A stretch of 64,000 bases of DNA, from assembly GCF_028622115.1 (NCBI RefSeq), contig NZ_CP097263.1:1612001-1676000 (forward strand). Reading direction: 5' to 3'. This stretch comes from Kutzneria chonburiensis (GTDB lineage Bacteria; Actinomycetota; Actinomycetes; Mycobacteriales; Pseudonocardiaceae). The translations under genes and the position numbers were made by a program. Below are positions 33,854 to 44,300 of this stretch, piece after piece; the first letter of the stretch is position 1, and each line of letters begins with the position of its first letter. The notes under the pieces were generated by a model. That model was not told the DNA's origin. It ran no database searches and saw only the letters and a list, made by a program, of their open reading frames with translations.

Positions 33854-35950
33854 CTAGGCCGATAGGCGGAAGCGGATCACCACCGGCAGCGTGCCGACGT
33901 CGTCCAGGCTGATCGCCGTTCCCGCGGACACGGCGTGCGCGGTAAGAGGCTTACCGTCGAGGCGAACGGGGGCGATGAGGCCGGCGGAGTGGGGAAGCAA
34001 CACCTCGCCCGCCGCGTCGGCGAGGAGGGCATAGGCGTGGTCGTCGGTACGGGTCCAGCGCAGCCAAGGGGTTTCACCGGGCACCGCGCCTTCCAGTGGC
34101 CGGGTGTCATGGATGGCAACGGAGTTCACGGCCATCCACGACGCCATGCCCTCCAGCACGGCCCGTTGTCGAGGCGGCAGAGTGCCGTCCGACCGAGGGC
34201 CGACGTTCAGCAGCAGATTGCCGCCCCTGGAAACGACATCCGCCAGCAGGCGCACGGCGGCGGCCGGGCTGAGGCAGTGCGCCGGCCCCTCGGCCTGGTT
34301 GAAACCGAAGGAGTAGCCGACGCCACGGCAGTTCTCCCACGGGCCAGCGCCCTCGTTGCCCCGGTTGGCCTGGTATTCGCTGGTCAGGAAGTCGTACGAG
34401 ACCGAAGGGCGAACGGAGTGGGTGCCGTCCCACCGGTCGTTGACCACGCCGTCGGGCACGGCGGACCGGTAGTCGGCGAACAACTCGGGCAGGTCATCCA
34501 ACCCGAGATCCGGCCAGCCGATGTCGTTCCACAGCACATCGGGCTGGTAGCGGGCGATGAGATCCTGCACCTGGGCCAGGGCATACGCGGCGTAAGCGGC
34601 CTCGTTGGCCCGGCCGTGGTCGTCGATCTGCGACTCGTGCCGGATGACGGCCCGCCGCCCGGCATACCAGTCGATGCCGCCGGAGTAGTAGACGCCGAAC
34701 CGCAGCCCAGCCGCCCGAGTGGCCCCGGCCAGGTCGGCGACGAGATCACGGCGAGGTCCGCGGTGCACGGTGTTGCGGGTGCCGGTGCCGGGCGCGTCCC
34801 AGAGCGTGATGCCGTCATGGTGCTTGGTCGTCGGAATGACGTACCGAGCGCCGGCCCGGGCGAACAACGCCGCCAAATCGTTCGGATCGAACAAATCGGC
34901 GTGCCACAGATCGAGGAAGTCGTCGTACGGGCGGCCGCCGTGGGTCGACTGGTGGTGCTGATAGGCCGGGCTGCCCTCGATCTGGCTGGTGTTCCAGTAC
35001 CACTCGGCGTACGGGCAGTGGCTGAACCAGTAGGTCGAGTCGAACGTCCCGAGCTCCCCGATGGGCTCGGCCCATGCCGGCACCGCGTACGCGCCCCAGT
35101 GCATGAAGATGCCGAACTTGGCATCACGGAACCAGGTCACCCGCGGATCGCCCTCGGTCGCGCCGGCGATGAAACCGCGGGCGAACAGCGCGAACACCGC
35201 GACCATCGGCACCGAGGCCATCAGCACGCCGGCCATCACCATGCTGTAGTCGGTGTTGTGGCCGACGTTCAACTGGGCCAGCGCGACCTGGAGCGTCAGC
35301 CGGTTCGGATCGGTCAGCACGATCAACGGCCAGATGTAGTCGTTCCAGGAATTGACGAACGCGTAGATGGACAGGAACGACAGCGCCGGCCGCATCAGCG
35401 GGACCGCGACGTTCCAGTACTGCCGGAAGAAGCCGCAGCCGTCGATACGGGCCGCGTCCAGGAGTTCATCGGGCACGCCGCCGCTGATGTACTGGCGCAT
35501 CCAGAAGATGCCGAACGCGTTGGCCAATGCCGGCGGCACCAACGCCTGGAGAGTGCCCACCCAGCCGATCTGGGACATGATGATGAACTGCGGCAACGTG
35601 CCCAGCTGCAACGGCAGCATCATGAACACCAGCAGCAGTCCGAACAGGACTCTGCGGCCGGGGAAGTCGAACTTGGCGAAGGCGAAGGCGGCCAGCGAGT
35701 CGATGAACACCACCAGGAACGTGGTGACCGTGGCGACGATCAGCGTGTTCAGCATCGACCCGAAGAAGTCGATGGTGGACAGCACGTTGCCGACGTTGTC
35801 CAGCAGGTGCGAGCCGGGGGTGAACTTGGGCGGGCTGTGGTAGATGTCCGTGGTGGTGTTGGTGGCCATGATGACCGTCCACACGAACGGAAACACGGAG
35901 ACCAGCACGGCCGCGATGAGGATCGCGTGCGTGCCCCAGCGACGGGTCAT
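33854..35950 (-). CDS. ABC sugar permease fused to GH29 alpha-L-fucosidase
   Basis: One uninterrupted 698-aa frame joins two families. Residues 1-~267 are a MalG-type permease with about six membrane segments and the EAA-type loop ELLDAARIDGCGFFRQYWNVAVP. Residues 271-698 are a GH29 alpha-L-fucosidase: VTWFRDAKFGIFMHWG start, KHHDG (376-380) and nucleophile candidate Asp476 in LWNDIGWPD. Only about four residues link them, and no stop occurs at the usual permease end. A GTG at 35140 with GAGGG upstream could alternatively start a separate fucosidase. MalG C-termini are cytoplasmic, so the glycosidase would sit at the transporter exit. ATG at 35950 overlaps the other permease by 4 bp. Confidence 0.85.
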   Translation of the reverse strand: MTRRWGTHAILIAAVLVSVFPFVWTVIMATNTTTDIYHSPPKFTPGSHLLDNVGNVLSTIDFFGSMLNTLIVATVTTFLVVFIDSLAAFAFAKFDFPGRRVLFGLLLVFMMLPLQLGTLPQFIIMSQIGWVGTLQALVPPALANAFGIFWMRQYISGGVPDELLDAARIDGCGFFRQYWNVAVPLMRPALSFLSIYAFVNSWNDYIWPLIVLTDPNRLTLQVALAQLNVGHNTDYSMVMAGVLMASVPMVAVFALFARGFIAGATEGDPRVTWFRDAKFGIFMHWGAYAVPAWAEPIGELGTFDSTYWFSHCPYAEWYWNTSQIEGSPAYQHHQSTHGGRPYDDFLDLWHADLFDPNDLAALFARAGARYVIPTTKHHDGITLWDAPGTGTRNTVHRGPRRDLVADLAGATRAAGLRFGVYYSGGIDWYAGRRAVIRHESQIDDHGRANEAAYAAYALAQVQDLIARYQPDVLWNDIGWPDLGLDDLPELFADYRSAVPDGVVNDRWDGTHSVRPSVSYDFLTSEYQANRGNEGAGPWENCRGVGYSFGFNQAEGPAHCLSPAAAVRLLADVVSRGGNLLLNVGPRSDGTLPPRQRAVLEGMASWMAVNSVAIHDTRPLEGAVPGETPWLRWTRTDDHAYALLADAAGEVLLPHSAGLIAPVRLDGKPLTAHAVSAGTAISLDDVGTLPVVIRFRLSA

Positions 35951-36912
35951 TCCTTCCTCCCGCGTTGCACCAGCCACCAGTTGAGCACGACCAGCACCAG
36001 GATGAGCAGGAAGAACGCCCACACGATCGCGGCGCCGTAGCCGTAGTCGTTGTTCATGAACGCTTCCTGGTAGAAGTACAGCAGCGTGGTCAGTCCGGCC
36101 TGGCCGGGCCCGCCGAGGCTGGCGTTGGCCGCGTTGGTGCCGAACAGGACCTGCGGCTCGCTGAAGCTCTGCAACCCGTTGATGGTGGAGATGACCACGG
36201 TGAACAGGATGATCGGCCGCAGCATGGGCAGCGTGACGGAGAAGAACGCGCGCACCGGCCCGGCCCCGTCGATCTTCGCCGCCTCGTGCACCTCCGGCGG
36301 GATGGCCTGCAACCCGGCCAGGTAGATGATCATGTTGTAGCCGGTCCACATCCACGTCATCAGCAGCGCGATGACCACCTTGATCAGCCACGGATTGCTC
36401 AGCCAGGCCACCGGCGCGATCCCGACCGTGCCGAGAATGGCGTTGACCAGCCCGAAGTTGTTGCTGAACACGGCGCCGAAGAAGATGGTCACGGCCACGA
36501 TCGACGTGACGTTGGGCAGGAACAGCGCGATCCGGTAGAAGCCCTTGAACCGCTTGACCGAGTGCACCAGCGCGGCCAGCACCAGCGCGCCGAACAGCGT
36601 CGGCACGGTCGACAGCACCCAGATGACCAGCGTGTTGCGCACCGACAGCCAGAACACCGGGTCCTTGAGCAGGAAGCCGAACTGCTGGAACCCGACGAAG
36701 TTCATCTCGCTCAGGCCGTCCCAGTGCTGGAAGGCCAGGAACAGCGAGAAGAACACCGGGAACAGCGAGAACACCGCGAAGACCAGGTAGAACGGCGAGA
36801 TGGCCAGGTACTGCCGCCAGTACGTGAGCACACCTCGCTTGGCCGGCCGTGGCGCCGACGGGGGCGGCGTGCGCCGGGGGCGGAACCGCGCGGGCGCCGT
36901 CCGAGTGGCCAA
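35947..36912 (-). CDS. ABC sugar transporter permease, MalF-type
   Basis: The 321-aa inner-membrane protein has a Pro/Arg-rich cytoplasmic N-terminus (about 25 residues) and six predicted membrane segments (first AISPFYLVFAVFSLFPVFFS). The EAA loop VHEAAKIDGAGPVRAFFSVTLP, which contacts the ATPase, is clear. The start is TTG at 36912: the ribosome-binding site GGGGGTGAG lies inside the last codons of the binding-protein gene and the start follows its stop by 2 bp. It pairs with the next permease (4-bp overlap). No ATPase gene is present, so a shared MsiK-type ATPase elsewhere is expected. Confidence 0.9.
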   Translation of the reverse strand: MATRTAPARFRPRRTPPPSAPRPAKRGVLTYWRQYLAISPFYLVFAVFSLFPVFFSLFLAFQHWDGLSEMNFVGFQQFGFLLKDPVFWLSVRNTLVIWVLSTVPTLFGALVLAALVHSVKRFKGFYRIALFLPNVTSIVAVTIFFGAVFSNNFGLVNAILGTVGIAPVAWLSNPWLIKVVIALLMTWMWTGYNMIIYLAGLQAIPPEVHEAAKIDGAGPVRAFFSVTLPMLRPIILFTVVISTINGLQSFSEPQVLFGTNAANASLGGPGQAGLTTLLYFYQEAFMNNDYGYGAAIVWAFFLLILVLVVLNWWLVQRGRKE

Positions 36913-36914
36913 GC

Positions 36915-38192
36915 TCAGCTCACCCCCTGCCGCTGGGCGATCTGCTTGGCCTGGCTCAGCGCGTCGGTCCAGGCCGCGTCGGGCGACTTGCCGCTGGACT
37001 CGACGTTGGTCAGCTCGGTCCGGTACGGGGCCATCACGGCCGCGTCGGCCGGGGCCTCGTAGCTGATCGGGATGGCCTGGGCCGCCGGCCCGAACACGTC
37101 GATCGTGCTCTGCCCGCCGAAGTACGGGTCGCCCGCGGTCATCGCCGGCAGCTTGTACGCGGCCGGCGCGGCCGGGAACAGCGCCGCGTCGGTGAAGCCG
37201 CGGACGTCGTTCTCCGGGCCCAGCATCCAGCTGATGATCTTGAACGCCTGCTCGGGGTTCCGACATTGCCTTGGCAGCGCGAGGAAAGAGCCGCCGTCGT
37301 TGGCCGGCCCGCCGGGCATCGGGGCCACCCGCCACTTGCCCTTGAGATCCGGCGCGGCCTGCTCGATGTCCAGCGCGTGCCAGGCCGCCCCGAGCTCGAT
37401 GCCCAGCGTGCCGGTGGCGATGGCGGCGTTCCAGCTGGCGTCGTCGACCTTGCCGTCCAGGCCGGACGTGAAGCCCTTCACCGCGGTGTTCCACGCCGTG
37501 CGGATGTGGTCCTGATCGCCGATGAAGTGGTTGTTCTCGTCGATGAAACGCTTGGTGCCCTGGTTGATCACGATGCTGAACAGCTCGGGCAGGTTGCGCA
37601 CCGGGAAGGACTTGGGCACGGCCTGGTGCAGCTGGGCCCCGACGGCGAAGAAGTCGTCCCAGGTCTTGACCTTCTCGGCCACCTGCTTCGGATCGGTCGG
37701 CAGCCCGGCCTGCTCGAACAGGTCGACCCGGTAGTACATGCCGGTCGGCCCGATGTCGATCGGGAAGCCGAGCTGCTTGCCGTCCGGCGTCTGCGCCCGC
37801 TTGACCTTCCACGCCAGGTACTGCGACGAGATGTCCTTGAACCCCAAGGTGTTCAGGTCGAGGAACTTGCTCGCGCTGGGAATGAACGAGGCCATGTCCT
37901 CGCCCTTGATGCCGGTGATGTCCGGCACCGAGGAGCCGCCGGCGGCCAGCGTGGTGACCAGCTTCTGCTTGAAGTCGCCGCCGACCGAGTTGGCCGTGAG
38001 CGTGATGTCCTTGGCGAACTGGGTCTTGGCGTCGGCCACGACCTTGTCGCTCAGGCCGCCGCCCCAGTACCACAGGGTCAGGTCCTTGCCGTTGGCGGCG
38101 GCGGAGCCGGAGCTGCCGCAGGCGGCGGAGAACCCGGCGGCCATGGCGGTCAGCGCGGATGCCTGGATGAATCGTCTGCGGGAGAGTTCCAT
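36915..38192 (-). CDS. extracellular sugar-binding lipoprotein of ABC transporter
   Basis: The 425-aa cluster B-type solute-binding protein has a twin-arginine leader (MELSRRRFIQ) and a lipobox FSAAC with Cys25, so it is probably exported by Tat and lipid-anchored. The mature part starts LTLWYWGGGLSDKV and contains the usual MYYRVDLFEQAGLPTDPK and SFLALPRQCRNPEQAFKII blocks of sugar-binding proteins. ATG at 38192 follows AGGAG. It is the first transporter gene, 10 bp after the PfkB kinase gene. Next to alpha-fucosidase and alpha-mannosidase genes, a fucosylated or mannosylated oligosaccharide ligand is plausible. Confidence 0.92.
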   Translation of the reverse strand: MELSRRRFIQASALTAMAAGFSAACGSSGSAAANGKDLTLWYWGGGLSDKVVADAKTQFAKDITLTANSVGGDFKQKLVTTLAAGGSSVPDITGIKGEDMASFIPSASKFLDLNTLGFKDISSQYLAWKVKRAQTPDGKQLGFPIDIGPTGMYYRVDLFEQAGLPTDPKQVAEKVKTWDDFFAVGAQLHQAVPKSFPVRNLPELFSIVINQGTKRFIDENNHFIGDQDHIRTAWNTAVKGFTSGLDGKVDDASWNAAIATGTLGIELGAAWHALDIEQAAPDLKGKWRVAPMPGGPANDGGSFLALPRQCRNPEQAFKIISWMLGPENDVRGFTDAALFPAAPAAYKLPAMTAGDPYFGGQSTIDVFGPAAQAIPISYEAPADAAVMAPYRTELTNVESSGKSPDAAWTDALSQAKQIAQRQGVS

Positions 38193-38202
38193 GGGTTCGC
38201 TC

Positions 38203-39141
38203 CTAGGAGTGCGGGAGGAAGGCGTAGTTCTCGAAACGCCGCCAGGGCTCCAGGTCGGACCAGCGGGGCGCGGAGGCGGCGCCGCCGATCCGTCGCACGG
38301 ACAGCGCGGCGACCAGGGTGGCGAAGCGGAGCCGGTCGGCCAGCGGCAGGCCGGCCAGGGTGGCGTGGACCAGGGCCCCGCCGAAGACGTCGCCCGCACC
38401 GGTGGTGTCCACGGCGTCGACCTCGACACCGGGCACGGCGGCGGACTCGCCGGTGGTGCCGTCGATGGCCATCGCGCCGTCGGCACCGCACGTGACCACG
38501 GCGAGCGGCACCAGGTCGGCCAATTTGCCCAGTGCCGCAACGGGATCGCCGGTCGCGGTATAGGCCATGGCCTCACGGTCGTTGGTCAGGAACGCGTGAC
38601 AGTCCGGCAACTGGGCCAGGATCGCCGCGCGGTGTTTTTCGGCTTCCTCCCAGCCGGCGGCGGCGAACACCAGCGTCTCCTGGGCGGCGGCCTTGCCGAT
38701 CCAGGCCTGTGGCCGGGCCGCGAGATGCGTGACAGCTGCCCGGGCCGGCGGCGGCGTGTCGATCAGGTCGTCGGGGGACAGCGGTGGCGTGGTGCCGTGC
38801 GTGATCAGGGCGCGGTCGCCGTCGTACGCGAGGGATACGGTCAGCGGCATCGGCCAGTCCGGGATCCGCCGGGACAGGGTGAGGTCGACGCCCTCACCTT
38901 CGAGCTCCCGCCGGCAGAGGTCGCCGGTCACGTCGTCACCGATCGCGGCAGCCAGCGACGTGCTCGACCCCAGCCGGGCCAGCGCCACCGCGAAGTTGGC
39001 GATGCCGCCCGGGCTGGTGCCGCGTTCCCCGGCCCAGACCTCGGTGCCGGCGGCCGGCGCGGCGGGCAGCCCGGCGAAGCCGATGTCGTAGAAGAGCAGG
39101 CCCGACAGGAACACGTCGGGGACCGCCGCTGGTGTCGCCAC
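38203..39141 (-). CDS. PfkB-family carbohydrate kinase
   Basis: The 312-aa kinase has the PfkB signature 1 region (GGIANFAVALARLG, 45-58) and signature 2 with the catalytic base in DTTGAGD (245-251). It phosphorylates a sugar with ATP; family members include fructokinase, ribokinase and others, and the exact sugar cannot be read from sequence. GTG at 39141 is the start, with AAGG upstream. It leads the leftward transporter operon and faces the DeoR gene, so it likely phosphorylates the monosaccharide released from the imported glycan. Confidence 0.9.
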   Translation of the reverse strand: MATPAAVPDVFLSGLLFYDIGFAGLPAAPAAGTEVWAGERGTSPGGIANFAVALARLGSSTSLAAAIGDDVTGDLCRRELEGEGVDLTLSRRIPDWPMPLTVSLAYDGDRALITHGTTPPLSPDDLIDTPPPARAAVTHLAARPQAWIGKAAAQETLVFAAAGWEEAEKHRAAILAQLPDCHAFLTNDREAMAYTATGDPVAALGKLADLVPLAVVTCGADGAMAIDGTTGESAAVPGVEVDAVDTTGAGDVFGGALVHATLAGLPLADRLRFATLVAALSVRRIGGAASAPRWSDLEPWRRFENYAFLPHS

Positions 39142-39247
39142 GCCGCAACCTTCTGTCCGCTCGAAGTTGAGCTAGAGACTGCACCGCGTGCACGAGATTG
39201 GCAATAGCTGCGTGACTTTGAGCGAGTTTGCAGAGTAGGGTCCGACT
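39142..39247. promoter_or_regulatory. divergent promoter/operator region of the glycan locus
   Basis: This 106-bp gap between the PfkB and DeoR starts contains a perfect 5-3-5 palindrome TGCACCGCGTGCA (39180-39192) and two TTGAGC copies (39167-39172 and 39218-39223). It is notably A+T-richer than its surroundings. The DeoR product probably binds here to control both arms; which motif it uses is not known. Confidence 0.5.
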
Positions 39248-40000
39248 GTGCTTCCCGCCCGACGACACGAGCTGATCCTGCGCGCACTGCGCTCGGAGGG
39301 CCCCTGCACGGTCACCGTGCTGGCCGACCTACTGGGCGCGAGCCAGGCGACGATCCGCCGCGACCTGCTGCAACTGGAGGACGAGGGCCTGCTCCGGCGG
39401 GTCTTCGGCGGCGCGGTCCCGGTCAACGGCCACGACGACCCCTTCGCTGACGTCGCCGACGTGCGTGTGGAGGCCAAGGACGCCGTCGCCGCCCGCTGCG
39501 CCTCGATGGTGCGCGACGGGCAGACCGTGCTGCTGGACATCGGCACCACCGCGCACCGCATCGCCCGCCACCTTCGCGGGCGCGCGTTGACCGTGATCAC
39601 CAGCAACCTCGCCGTCTACGAGGAACTGGTGGAGGACAAGGAGATCCAGCTCATCCTGCTGGGCGGCGTGGTCCGGCGCGACTACCGCTCGCTGGTCGGC
39701 TTCCTCACCGAGGACAACCTGCGCCAGGTGCACGCCGACGTCCTGTTCCTCGGCACCAGCGGCATCCGGCCCGACGGCCACGTGCTCGACACCACCGCCG
39801 TCGAGGTGCCGGTGAAACGGGCGATGATCGCCGCGGCGGAGAAGACTGTGCTGGCCGCCGACGCCGGGAAGTTCCCCGGCACCGGCATGGCCCGCGTGTG
39901 CGGGCCGGAGGATCTCGACGTCGTGGTGACGAACGCGGCCGCCGACGCGGCGACCTGCGCGGCACTGCGCGAGGCTGGGGTGGAGGTCGTGACGGTATGA
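39248..40000 (+). CDS. DeoR/GlpR-family transcriptional regulator
   Basis: The 250-aa regulator has the N-terminal DeoR winged HTH (RRHELILRALRSEG...TVTVLADLLGASQATIRRDL) and the C-terminal DeoRC sensor domain (LLDIGTTAHRIA, VITSNLAVYEEL, LGTSGIRPDG), which normally binds a sugar phosphate. GTG at 39248. It is the first gene of the rightward arm, overlapping the GH4 gene by 4 bp, and probably represses both arms of the locus until a phosphorylated sugar, perhaps made by the PfkB kinase, accumulates. Confidence 0.92.
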   Translation: MLPARRHELILRALRSEGPCTVTVLADLLGASQATIRRDLLQLEDEGLLRRVFGGAVPVNGHDDPFADVADVRVEAKDAVAARCASMVRDGQTVLLDIGTTAHRIARHLRGRALTVITSNLAVYEELVEDKEIQLILLGGVVRRDYRSLVGFLTEDNLRQVHADVLFLGTSGIRPDGHVLDTTAVEVPVKRAMIAAAEKTVLAADAGKFPGTGMARVCGPEDLDVVVTNAAADAATCAALREAGVEVVTV

Positions 40001-41352
40001 GGCTGACGATCCTGGGCGGGGGTGGCTTTCGGGTCCCGCTGGTCTACCGGGCGCTGCTGGCCGATCGGGGCAAGGGGCGGGTCACCCACGTGACCCTGCA
40101 CGACCTCGATCAGCGCCGCCTGGACGCCATCGTGAAGGTGCTGCGCGAGCAGGCGTCCGGGTATGAGGACGCGCCGCTGGTGGACGTGACGACCGACCTG
40201 GACGCGGCGGTGACCGGGGCGGACTTCGTGTTCTCGGCCATCCGGGTCGGGGGGCTGGCCGGGCGGGCGACCGACGAGCGGGTGGCGTTGGAGCTGGGGG
40301 TTCTCGGCCAGGAGACGGTCGGGGCCGGCGGGATCGCGTACGGGCTGCGGACGATTCCGGTCGCGGTGGACATCGCGCGGCGGATCGCCCGGCTGGCGCC
40401 GGAGGCGTGGGTCATCAACTTCACGAATCCGGCGGGCATGGTCACCGAGGCGATGGCGGCTCATCTGGGCGACCGGGTGATCGGGATCTGCGACTCGCCG
40501 GTCGGCCTGGGGCGGCGGGCGGCGCGGGCGCTGGGGGTGGATCCGGAGCGGGCGTGGTTCGACTACGCGGGGCTGAACCACCTGGGCTGGCTGCGGGCGA
40601 TCCGCGTGGACGGCGTGGACGTGCTGCCGCGGCTGCTGGCCGACGAGGCGGCGCTGACGTCGTTCGAGGAGGGCAAGCTCTTCGGCGCGGACTGGCTGCG
40701 GACTCTGGGCTCGCTGCCGAATGAGTACCTGCATTACTACTACTTCAACCGTGAGGCGGTGGCGGGGGCTAGGGCTGCTTCGCAGACGCGCGGGGCGTTT
40801 CTGCTGGAGCAGCAGGCGCGGTTCTACTCGCGGATGGAGGCTGCGGGGACGCTGCCGTTCGAGACGTGGGACGCGACGCGGCTGGAGCGCGAAGTTACCT
40901 ATATGGCGGAGAACCGTGAGGCGGTGGACGCCGGTGAGCGGAATTCGTGCGACCTGGATTCCGGCGGGTACGAGAACGTCGCGCTGGCGTTGATGCGGGC
41001 AATCGCGTTGGACGAGCGGACGACGTTGATTTTGAACGTACGCGGGCGGGGTGTGTTGCGGCCGTTGGACGATCAGGCCGTGATCGAGACAAACTGTCAC
41101 GTGGATGCGAACGGGGCGCGGCCGGTTTCCGGGCTGCCGTTGGCTGATCACTCCGTCGGGTTGGTGACGGCGGTGAAGTCCGTGGAGCGGGACGTGATCT
41201 CGGCGGCGACCTCCGGGTCCCGGGCGGCGGCGTTGCGGGCGTTCGCGTTGCATCCGCTGGTGGATTCGGTAGCCGTTGCGCGGCGGTTGCTGGACGGATA
41301 TCTCACCCATGCCGCTGGTCTCGACTATCTTCAGGTGGACACCCGTGTTTGA
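39997..41352 (+). CDS. GH4-family glycosidase (6-phospho-beta-glucosidase-like)
   Basis: The 451-aa NAD- and metal-dependent glycosidase has the nucleotide site LTILGGGGFRVPLV, the INFTNPAGMVTEA block and metal ligands Cys165 (ICDSP) and His195 (GLNHLGW). GH4 enzymes cleave by an oxidation-elimination route and often, but not always, act on 6-phospho-glycosides. Without a PTS system nearby, an unphosphorylated or kinase-modified substrate is possible. ATG at 39997 overlaps the DeoR stop (ATGA). The 3' end overlaps the alpha-mannosidase start by 8 bp, so the three rightward genes are translationally linked. Confidence 0.9.
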   Translation: MRLTILGGGGFRVPLVYRALLADRGKGRVTHVTLHDLDQRRLDAIVKVLREQASGYEDAPLVDVTTDLDAAVTGADFVFSAIRVGGLAGRATDERVALELGVLGQETVGAGGIAYGLRTIPVAVDIARRIARLAPEAWVINFTNPAGMVTEAMAAHLGDRVIGICDSPVGLGRRAARALGVDPERAWFDYAGLNHLGWLRAIRVDGVDVLPRLLADEAALTSFEEGKLFGADWLRTLGSLPNEYLHYYYFNREAVAGARAASQTRGAFLLEQQARFYSRMEAAGTLPFETWDATRLEREVTYMAENREAVDAGERNSCDLDSGGYENVALALMRAIALDERTTLILNVRGRGVLRPLDDQAVIETNCHVDANGARPVSGLPLADHSVGLVTAVKSVERDVISAATSGSRAAALRAFALHPLVDSVAVARRLLDGYLTHAAGLDYLQVDTRV

Positions 41353-44300
41353 CGATCGCAAGCAGGTCGAGGCGCGTCTCGATCGCGTTCTCCAGCAACG
41401 TATCCGGCCGGCGGTGTACGGGCCGGTGGTGCCGTTGACGGTAACCGCTTGGCATGTGCCGGACGAGCCGGTGCCGGTGGCGGAGGCGTTGGGGGCGTCG
41501 TATTCGGCTTTTGCCGTGGGGGAGCGGTGGGGGCGGCCGTGGTCGACGACGTGGTTCCGCGTGGTCGGGGAAGTGCCGGCGGAGTGGGCTGGGCGGCGGG
41601 TTGAGGCCGTTTTTGATTTGGGGTTCATTGGTGACTGGCCTGGTGGGCAGGCTGAGGCGCTGGTGTATTCCGCGTCGGGTGAGCCGGTGAAGGGGATCGA
41701 GCCGCGGAACCAGTACGTGCCGGTGGCGGACGTTGGCCGGGTTGAGCTGTTCCTGGAGGCGGCCGGGAATCCGGACATCCTGGCGAACGGGTTCATCCCG
41801 ACGTTGTTGGGGGACAAGCTGACCGCACCGGCGGATCCGCTGTACGTCTTCGGTCGGGCTGATCTGGCGGTGTTGAACGAGGATGTCTGGCATCTGGTGC
41901 TGGACATCGAGGTCGCGTCGGAGCTGATGCGTGAGCTGAGTGAGCACGACACCCGTCGGCACGAGCTTTTGCGTGCGCTGGAACGGATGTTGGATGTGTT
42001 GGACATCGCGGACGTGGTGGGGACGGCTGCGGTGGCTCGGGCTTCGTTGGTTGATGTCCTGTCGCGGCCGGCGCATGCGAGTGCGCACACGTTGTCTTCG
42101 GTGGGGCATGCGCATATCGACAGCGCGTGGTTGTGGCCGTTGCGGGAGACCGTGCGCAAGACGGGGCGGACGTTTTCCAACGTGACGGCGTTGGCCAAGG
42201 ACTACCCGGAGTTCGTGTTCGCCTGTTCGCAGGCGCAGCAGTATGCGTGGGCGAAAGAACACCATCCGGCGGTGTACGCGCGTATGCAGGAAGCGGCGAA
42301 GGCCGGCAACTGGGTACCCGTGGGTGGTATGTGGGTCGAGGCCGACGGCAACCTGCCCGGCGGCGAGGCGTTGGCCCGACAACTGGTGCACGGCAAGCGG
42401 TTCTTCCTCGACGAGTTCGATGTCGAATGCGAAGGCGTGTGGTTGCCGGACTCGTTCGGGTACACGGCGGCGTACCCGCAGCTGGCGAAGCTGGCCGGGA
42501 TGAAGTGGTTCCTGACGCAGAAGATCTCGTGGAACCAGACCAACAAGATGCCGCACCACACGTTCCGGTGGGAAGGCATCGACGGCAGCCGGATCTTCAC
42601 GCATTTCCCGCCGGTGGACACGTACAACGCGGTGTTCTCCGGTGAAGAGCTGGCCCATGCGGCGCGGAACTACGCCGACAAGGGTGGCGGGACGCGGTCC
42701 TTGGTGCCGTTCGGGCATGGGGACGGCGGTGGCGGGCCTACGCGGGAGATGATGGAGAAGGCTCGGCGGCTTCGCGATTTGGAAGGGTCGCCGCGGGTGG
42801 TGGTGCAGGACCCGAACGTGTTCTTCCGTGAGGCGGAGGCGGAGTATTCCGACGCGCCGGTGTGGTCGGGGGAGTTGTACCTGGAGCTGCACCGGGCCAC
42901 GTATACGAGTCAAGCGCGGACGAAGTCGGGGAACCGGCGGAGCGAGCATCTGCTGCGAGAGGCTGAACTGTGGGCGGCGACGGCTGCTGTGCGGGTGGGG
43001 TTTGCGTATCCGTACGAGGAGCTGGACCGGTTGTGGAAGACAGTGCTGCTGCACCAGTTCCATGACATCTTGCCGGGGAGCTCGATCGCGTGGGTGCATC
43101 GTGAGGCTGAGGCTACGTATGCACGGGTGGCTGCGGAGCTGAACGGGATTGTGGAGGCGGCGGGGGCGGCGCTGGCTGGGGTTGGGGAGGTGCCGTGGGT
43201 GCTGAACGCGGGGCCTCGGCGGCGGGTGGAAGTTGTTGCTGTGCCGGGGGAAATGGGGGTTGAGGGGCAGCCGTTGGTTGATGGGACGGTGGCTGTGCTG
43301 GTGAAGGTGGAGGGGTCTGGGGCCGGGCCGTTGGTTTCCTGTGCTGCGGGTGCTGATGTTGTTGTGGGGGAACGGGTTCTGGAGAACGGGCTGGTTCGGG
43401 TGGTGATCGATGAGGACGGGTTGTTCTCGTCGGTCTATGACCTGGTCGAGGAGCGGGAGGTGCTGGCGCCGGGGGAGCGCGGGAACCTGCTGCGGCTGCA
43501 CACGGATTTCCCGAACCAGTGGGATGCCTGGGACATCGACAAGCACTATCGGCATCAGTTCGTCGACTTGACCGATGTCGAGTCGATCGAGGTGGTGGAG
43601 CGAGGGCCGCTGGTGGGGGCGGTTCGGGTGACGCGGCGGTTCGGGGAGTCGTCGGTGGTGCAGACGGTTCGGGTGCGGGCGGGGTCGGCGCGGATCGACG
43701 TGGAGACGGAGATCGACTGGCACGAGCGGGAGAAGATCCTGAAGGTCGGGTTCCCGCTGGACGTGCATGCGGACCGGTCGGCGGCGGAGATCCAGTTCGG
43801 GCATGTTTTCCGGCCTACGCATACGAACACGAGCTGGGAAGCGGCGCGGTTCGAGATGTTCTGCCACCGGTGGGTGCACGTGGGGGAACCGGGGTATGGG
43901 GTGGCGGTGCTGAACGACTCCACGTACGGGCATGACGTGGGGCGGGAGGCGCGTGCGGATGGCGGGACTACGACGACTTTGCGGCTGAGTTTGGTGCGGG
44001 CTCCGAGGTGTCCGGATCCGGAAGCGGATCAAGGGGTGCACCGGATGACGTACTCGCTGCTGCCGGGGGCTTCCATCGCGGATGCGGTGGAGGGTGGGTA
44101 TGCGGTCAACTTGCCGTTGCGGGTGGTTGCTGGGAGTGGTGGGGCTGGTGGGGCTGGTGGGGCGTTGGTTGAGGTGGAGGGGCGGAAGGTGGTGGTCGAG
44201 TCGGTGAAGTTGGCTGACGATCGGTCGGGGGATGTGGTGGTTCGGTTGTACGAGTCGGTTGGGGGAGGGCTGCGGGGACGGTGCTGCGGGCTGGGTTCGG

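Noticed and set aside
39682-42198. Minus-strand open frame of 838 codons
   Set aside because: Lies antisense to the DeoR, GH4 and GH38 genes, all with clear motifs; Pro/Arg/His-rich composition only.
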